DNA from: an uncultured Chitinophagaceae bacterium
GTDB lineage: Bacteria; Bacteroidota; Bacteroidia; Chitinophagales; Chitinophagaceae
DNA length: 64,000 bases
Direction: 5' to 3'
Assembly: GCA_937873715.1 (NCBI GenBank)
Contig: CALMYJ010000031.1
Span: 115,770 to 179,769, forward strand
Below, piece by piece: positions 62,184-64,000 of this stretch. Positions within the stretch are counted from its first letter, which is position 1. Every line of letters starts with the position of its first letter. A program made the position numbers and the translations under genes. The notes beneath the pieces are model-generated. The model had not been told where the DNA came from. It did no database searches and worked only from the letters and a program-made list of their open reading frames with translations.

Positions 62184-62818
62184 GGATGCGTAAACTCATG
62201 AAGGATACCCTTGAATAAGGCAGGCTGCAGGAACCACACCAGCAACAGGGTAAGCACCAGCCCAAAAATGCTGCCCCATAAATGAGCATCATGGTTGATA
62301 TTATCGGCACTGCGTTTAGACATTACCACGCAATACACAACATACAATACTGCGTACACTAAAAACGGCATAGGGATGCCATATACACCAATCATACCCC
62401 AGGGATTAAATACAATACAGGCAAAAACTACAGCCGATACAGCGCCGGAGGCACCGAGTGCCCGGTACTGGTAGTTGTCTTTATGTTTTACAAAACTTGG
62501 GATACTGGCTGCCGTCATACCGGCAAAATACAGGATGAGGTAAGATAAATTTCCCCCCAGTGCATAGGCATAAAAATACATTTCTACCGCCCTGCCAAAA
62601 AAGAACAGGGTGAACATGTTGAAAAAAAGGTGCATGAAATCGGCATGCAAAAAGCCGGAACTGATGAAGCGGTAATATTGTTTTTCTCTCTCCATCCGGT
62701 AGGGCCAGAAGATGGCTTTATCCACCAGTACAGCATTTGAAAAACCTATTAATGAAATAATCACATTAGCAGCGATAAGTGCATAGGTAACCGGGTAATC
62801 CGAAAATTGCATGAGCAA
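62168..62818 (-). CDS. Rhomboid family intramembrane serine protease
   Basis: 216 residues, six membrane helices. Catalytic Ser in 'ALGASGAVSAVVFA' and His in 'DAHLWGSIFGLVL', with 'HADFMHLFFNMFTLFFFG' as the usual L1/TM2 block. Rhomboids cleave transmembrane segments of other proteins. The start may be the third codon Met. It ends 3 bases before the rlmH stop region, lying downstream of rlmH on the same strand. Confidence 0.9.
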   Translation of the reverse strand: MLMQFSDYPVTYALIAANVIISLIGFSNAVLVDKAIFWPYRMEREKQYYRFISSGFLHADFMHLFFNMFTLFFFGRAVEMYFYAYALGGNLSYLILYFAGMTAASIPSFVKHKDNYQYRALGASGAVSAVVFACIVFNPWGMIGVYGIPMPFLVYAVLYVVYCVVMSKRSADNINHDAHLWGSIFGLVLTLLLVWFLQPALFKGILHEFTHPHFGR

Positions 62819-62821
62819 AAT

Positions 62822-63295
62822 TTATTGATGATGATATTTTTCGTTTTTTAAAATAGTACAGGCCCGGTACACCTGCTCGGCCAGTATCAGGCGTACCAAT
62901 TGGTGTGGAAAAACCAGGGGCGACAGGCTCCATGTAAAGTTTGCCCTTTTTTGCACCACTTCGCTCACCCCGTATGCACCGCCAATTAAAAACACAAGCA
63001 ATTTTACACTGTCATTAGCCCTTGACTGGATAAAAGCGGCCAATCCTTCGCTATTTAGTTGTTTTCCCCTTTCATCGAGTAATATTAAATAGTCCTCTTT
63101 TTTAAGCGCTGCCAGTACCAGTTCTCCCTCTGTTTTTTTGAGTTCGGCAGGGGGGAGCGATCCGGCATTTTTGGGTGAGGCAATGATATGCCATTCTGCG
63201 CTAAAATAATTACCCGTCCTTTTGGTAAACAGTTCTATCCCTTCTTTTACATAAGGTTCATGCGTTTTTCCTATCGACCAGAACTGTATTTTCAT
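62822..63295 (-). CDS. rlmH: 23S rRNA (pseudouridine1915-N3)-methyltransferase RlmH
   Basis: 157 residues from the ATG at 63295; the longer open frame has a Cys/Leu-rich extension unlike the family and runs into the tRNA promoter. RlmH is a SPOUT methyltransferase acting on 70S ribosomes. 'MKIQFWSIGKTHEPYVKEGIELFTKR', 'LILLDERGKQLNSE', 'LVFLIGGAYGVSEVV' and 'LSPLVFPHQLVRLILAEQVYRA' are all present. Followed by the rhomboid gene 3 bases on. Confidence 0.95.
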   Translation of the reverse strand: MKIQFWSIGKTHEPYVKEGIELFTKRTGNYFSAEWHIIASPKNAGSLPPAELKKTEGELVLAALKKEDYLILLDERGKQLNSEGLAAFIQSRANDSVKLLVFLIGGAYGVSEVVQKRANFTWSLSPLVFPHQLVRLILAEQVYRACTILKNEKYHHQ

Positions 63296-63329
63296 GCCTG
63301 ATTTTATTCGGGCAAAAATGCACAAAGAG

Positions 63330-63360
63330 TTGGGATGTAAGAAATAAATCTCTATTTTTG
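63330..63360 (+). promoter_or_regulatory. Promoter of the tRNA-Arg repeat unit (-33 TTG, 20-base gap, -7 TATTTTTG)
   Basis: TTG at 63330-63332 and TATTTTTG at 63353-63360 fit the consensus with 20 bases between. Transcription would begin about 63367, upstream of both 85-bp pseudo-tRNA units and the intact tRNA. Confidence 0.6.
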
Positions 63361-63379
63361 CTGCCCGGTTTAACGAAAT

Positions 63380-63549
63380 GGCTGCGTAGCTCAACTGAAT
63401 AGAGCATCCCGACAAAGCGTCGGGAAGGTTTTAGGAAGAGGGATTACAAAGCGAAAAATAAACTGGCTGCGTAGCTCAACTGAATAGAGCATCCCGACTA
63501 ATTGTCGGGAAGGTTTTAGGAAGAGGGATTACAAAGCGAAAAATAAACT
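63380..63549 (+). repeat. Two tandem 85-bp units carrying the 5' half of tRNA-Arg
   Basis: Units at 63380-63464 and 63465-63549 match at 82 of 85 bases. Each starts with the first 29 bases of the tRNA-Arg that follows (acceptor 5' strand, D arm), then a CCCGAC/GTCGGG hairpin in place of the anticodon arm, then 38 bases ending in 'AAATAAACT' that no longer form a T arm or acceptor 3' strand. The only differences are in the 5-base hairpin loop (AAAGC versus TAATT). They cannot fold as full tRNAs. Confidence 0.9.
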
Positions 63550-63626
63550 GGCTGCGTAGCTCAACTGAATAGAGCATCTGACTACGGATCAGAAGGTTTC
63601 AGGTTTGAATCCTGACGCGGTCACCA
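63550..63626 (+). tRNA. tRNA-Arg(ACG), CCA encoded
   Basis: 77 bases with all arms: acceptor GGCTGCG/CGCGGTC (two G-U pairs), D stem GCTC/GAGC, anticodon stem TCTGA/TCAGA with loop CTACGGA giving anticodon ACG, T stem TCAGG/CCTGA with loop TTTGAAT, discriminator A and encoded CCA. It reads CGN arginine codons after A34 deamination. It is the third member of an 85-base periodic array and the only intact one. Confidence 0.95.
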
Positions 63627-63646
63627 CAAGAGATTATCCAAAAGGT
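63593..63646 (+). repeat. 54-bp direct repeat, copy A (3' half of tRNA-Arg plus terminator arm)
   Basis: Covers the variable loop to CCA of the intact tRNA and the first part of its terminator. Identical over all 54 bases to 63947-64000; the two flank the GIY-YIG gene with a period of 354 bases. Confidence 0.95.
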
Positions 63647-63659
63647 AATCTCTTTTTTA
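63629..63659 (+). terminator. Intrinsic terminator of the tRNA-Arg transcript
   Basis: AGAGATTA/TAATCTCT 8-bp stem, 9-nt loop, then a T-run. Begins 2 bases after the tRNA CCA. Confidence 0.88.
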
Positions 63660-63666
63660 TTGGGTC

Positions 63667-63924
63667 ATGTTTAGTGTGTACATATTATACTCTGCTCAAT
63701 TGGATAAATTTTATATTGGGTGTACAGGTGATGATGTTTTGGGCCGTTTGGCAAAGCATCTTTGTCACCATCGGGGATTTACTGCTAAAGCAAAAGATTG
63801 GCAGGTAATTTACACAGAGCGATTTGTTACAAAAGCTGCAGCGATGAGCAGGGAAAAACAATTGAAAGGATGGAAAAGTAAAACCCGGATAAATGAACTA
63901 ATTGCACGCCGCTCAACTGAATAG
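63667..63924 (+). CDS. GIY-YIG nuclease-domain protein (YhbQ-like) embedded in tRNA repeats
   Basis: 85 residues. The GIY-YIG core is complete: 'VYILYSAQLDKFYIGCT' as the GIY...YIG block, the Arg in 'GRLAKHL', the conserved Tyr/Glu block 'VIYTERFVTKAAAMSREKQLKGWKS' with catalytic Glu. Small free-standing members may be homing or structure-specific nucleases. The last six codons ('ARRSTE') and the stop are supplied by a tRNA-Arg fragment at 63911, so the gene ends inside a repeat. Its reading frame begins 8 bases after the tRNA terminator. Confidence 0.85.
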   Translation: MFSVYILYSAQLDKFYIGCTGDDVLGRLAKHLCHHRGFTAKAKDWQVIYTERFVTKAAAMSREKQLKGWKSKTRINELIARRSTE

Positions 63925-63980
63925 AGCATCCCGACCAAAGGTCGGGAAGGTTTCAGGTTTGAATCCTGACGCGGTCACCA
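63911..63980 (+). pseudogene. tRNA-Arg remnant with swapped anticodon arm
   Basis: Has the D arm (20 bases identical to the intact tRNA), then a TCCCGACC/GGTCGGGA hairpin instead of the anticodon arm, then an intact T arm, 3' acceptor strand and CCA. The 5' acceptor strand is replaced by GIY-YIG coding sequence, so it cannot form a tRNA. Confidence 0.85.
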
Positions 63981-64000
63981 CAAGAGATTATCCAAAAGGT
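63947..64000 (+). repeat. 54-bp direct repeat, copy B (runs to window edge)
   Basis: Identical to copy A at 63593. The window ends inside the repeat, before the terminator's second arm, so the array probably continues. Confidence 0.95.

Noticed and set aside
63380..63549. Two additional tRNA-Arg genes
   Set aside because: Neither unit has a T arm or a 3' acceptor strand that can pair with its 5' strand, and the anticodon arm is replaced by a different hairpin.
63380..64000. CRISPR array
   Set aside because: The repeats are 54-85 bases long, derive from a tRNA gene, and are not separated by unique spacers of constant length. No cas gene is in the window.

Overview
The window is chromosomal DNA of a Bacteroidota bacterium, most likely of the order Chitinophagales (Chitinophagaceae or a near relative). 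Signs of this are gliding-type ABC genes gldF-gldG, a MurF-Alr fusion, the long IspG with an inserted domain, two DUF3078 proteins, a DUF6427 protein, a CCA-encoding tRNA gene, almost no Shine-Dalgarno sequences, and many genes preceded by the Bacteroidota -7 promoter element TAnnTTTG. Base composition and coding style look even throughout. I see no transposase, integrase, phage gene or CRISPR array.

Layout. 1-9.4 kb: a large TraB/GumN protein (3' end cut off by the window), queA, a secreted DinB-like protein, a DUF3109 protein, a class D beta-lactamase, a BatB-BatC fusion and a lipoprotein. 9.4-18.5 kb: ispG, nadB, an LpxL-like acyltransferase, a double-rhodanese protein behind an ArsR-type regulator, tsaB with a 3-hydroxyacyl-CoA dehydrogenase-like partner, ridA, a D-2-hydroxyacid dehydrogenase and greA. 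18.6-22.5 kb: a HIT protein, a secreted RCC1 propeller and dxs. 22.8-26.1 kb: a one-directional cluster of a lipoprotein, an Lgt-like membrane protein, a radical SAM enzyme resembling tetraether synthase (Tes/MJ0619), and two small membrane proteins sharing a C-terminal motif; near-identical 31/30-bp palindromes stand on both sides. 26.2-32.6 kb: M23 peptidase, YkgJ-type protein, DinB, scpA, two DUF3078 proteins, mscL, an EamA transporter and a proline-rich secreted peptide. 32.65-32.86 kb holds a rod-shaped, 6S-like non-coding RNA candidate. 33-47 kb: gldF, gldG, terC, murF-alr, PAP2, an SDR, a secreted protein, DUF6427, purQ, a DsbD pair and a sigma factor. 47.5-63.3 kb: uvrA, an acyltransferase, a sterol-desaturase-like protein, a papain-like hydrolase, a BaiN-like flavoprotein, DinB, a subtilase, ispE, a DUF151 nuclease, etfA/etfB, a TPR protein, tilS, a rhomboid and rlmH. 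63.35-64 kb: a tRNA-Arg(ACG) inside a repeat array with two 85-bp pseudo-tRNA units upstream and a GIY-YIG nuclease gene plus another tRNA remnant downstream; the array runs off the window.

How the genes work together: much of the window is housekeeping. Three of the seven MEP isoprenoid genes (dxs, ispG, ispE) are present but dispersed. tRNA maturation and modification is represented by queA, tsaB and tilS, with rlmH acting on rRNA. Envelope functions recur: LpxL-like, MurF-Alr, Lgt-like, DsbD, OXA, Bat and GldFG. The most promising undescribed systems are the palindrome-bounded Lgt-like/radical SAM cluster, the tRNA-Arg/GIY-YIG repeat array and the structured RNA upstream of gldF. Functions were assigned from motifs and remembered families without database searches.
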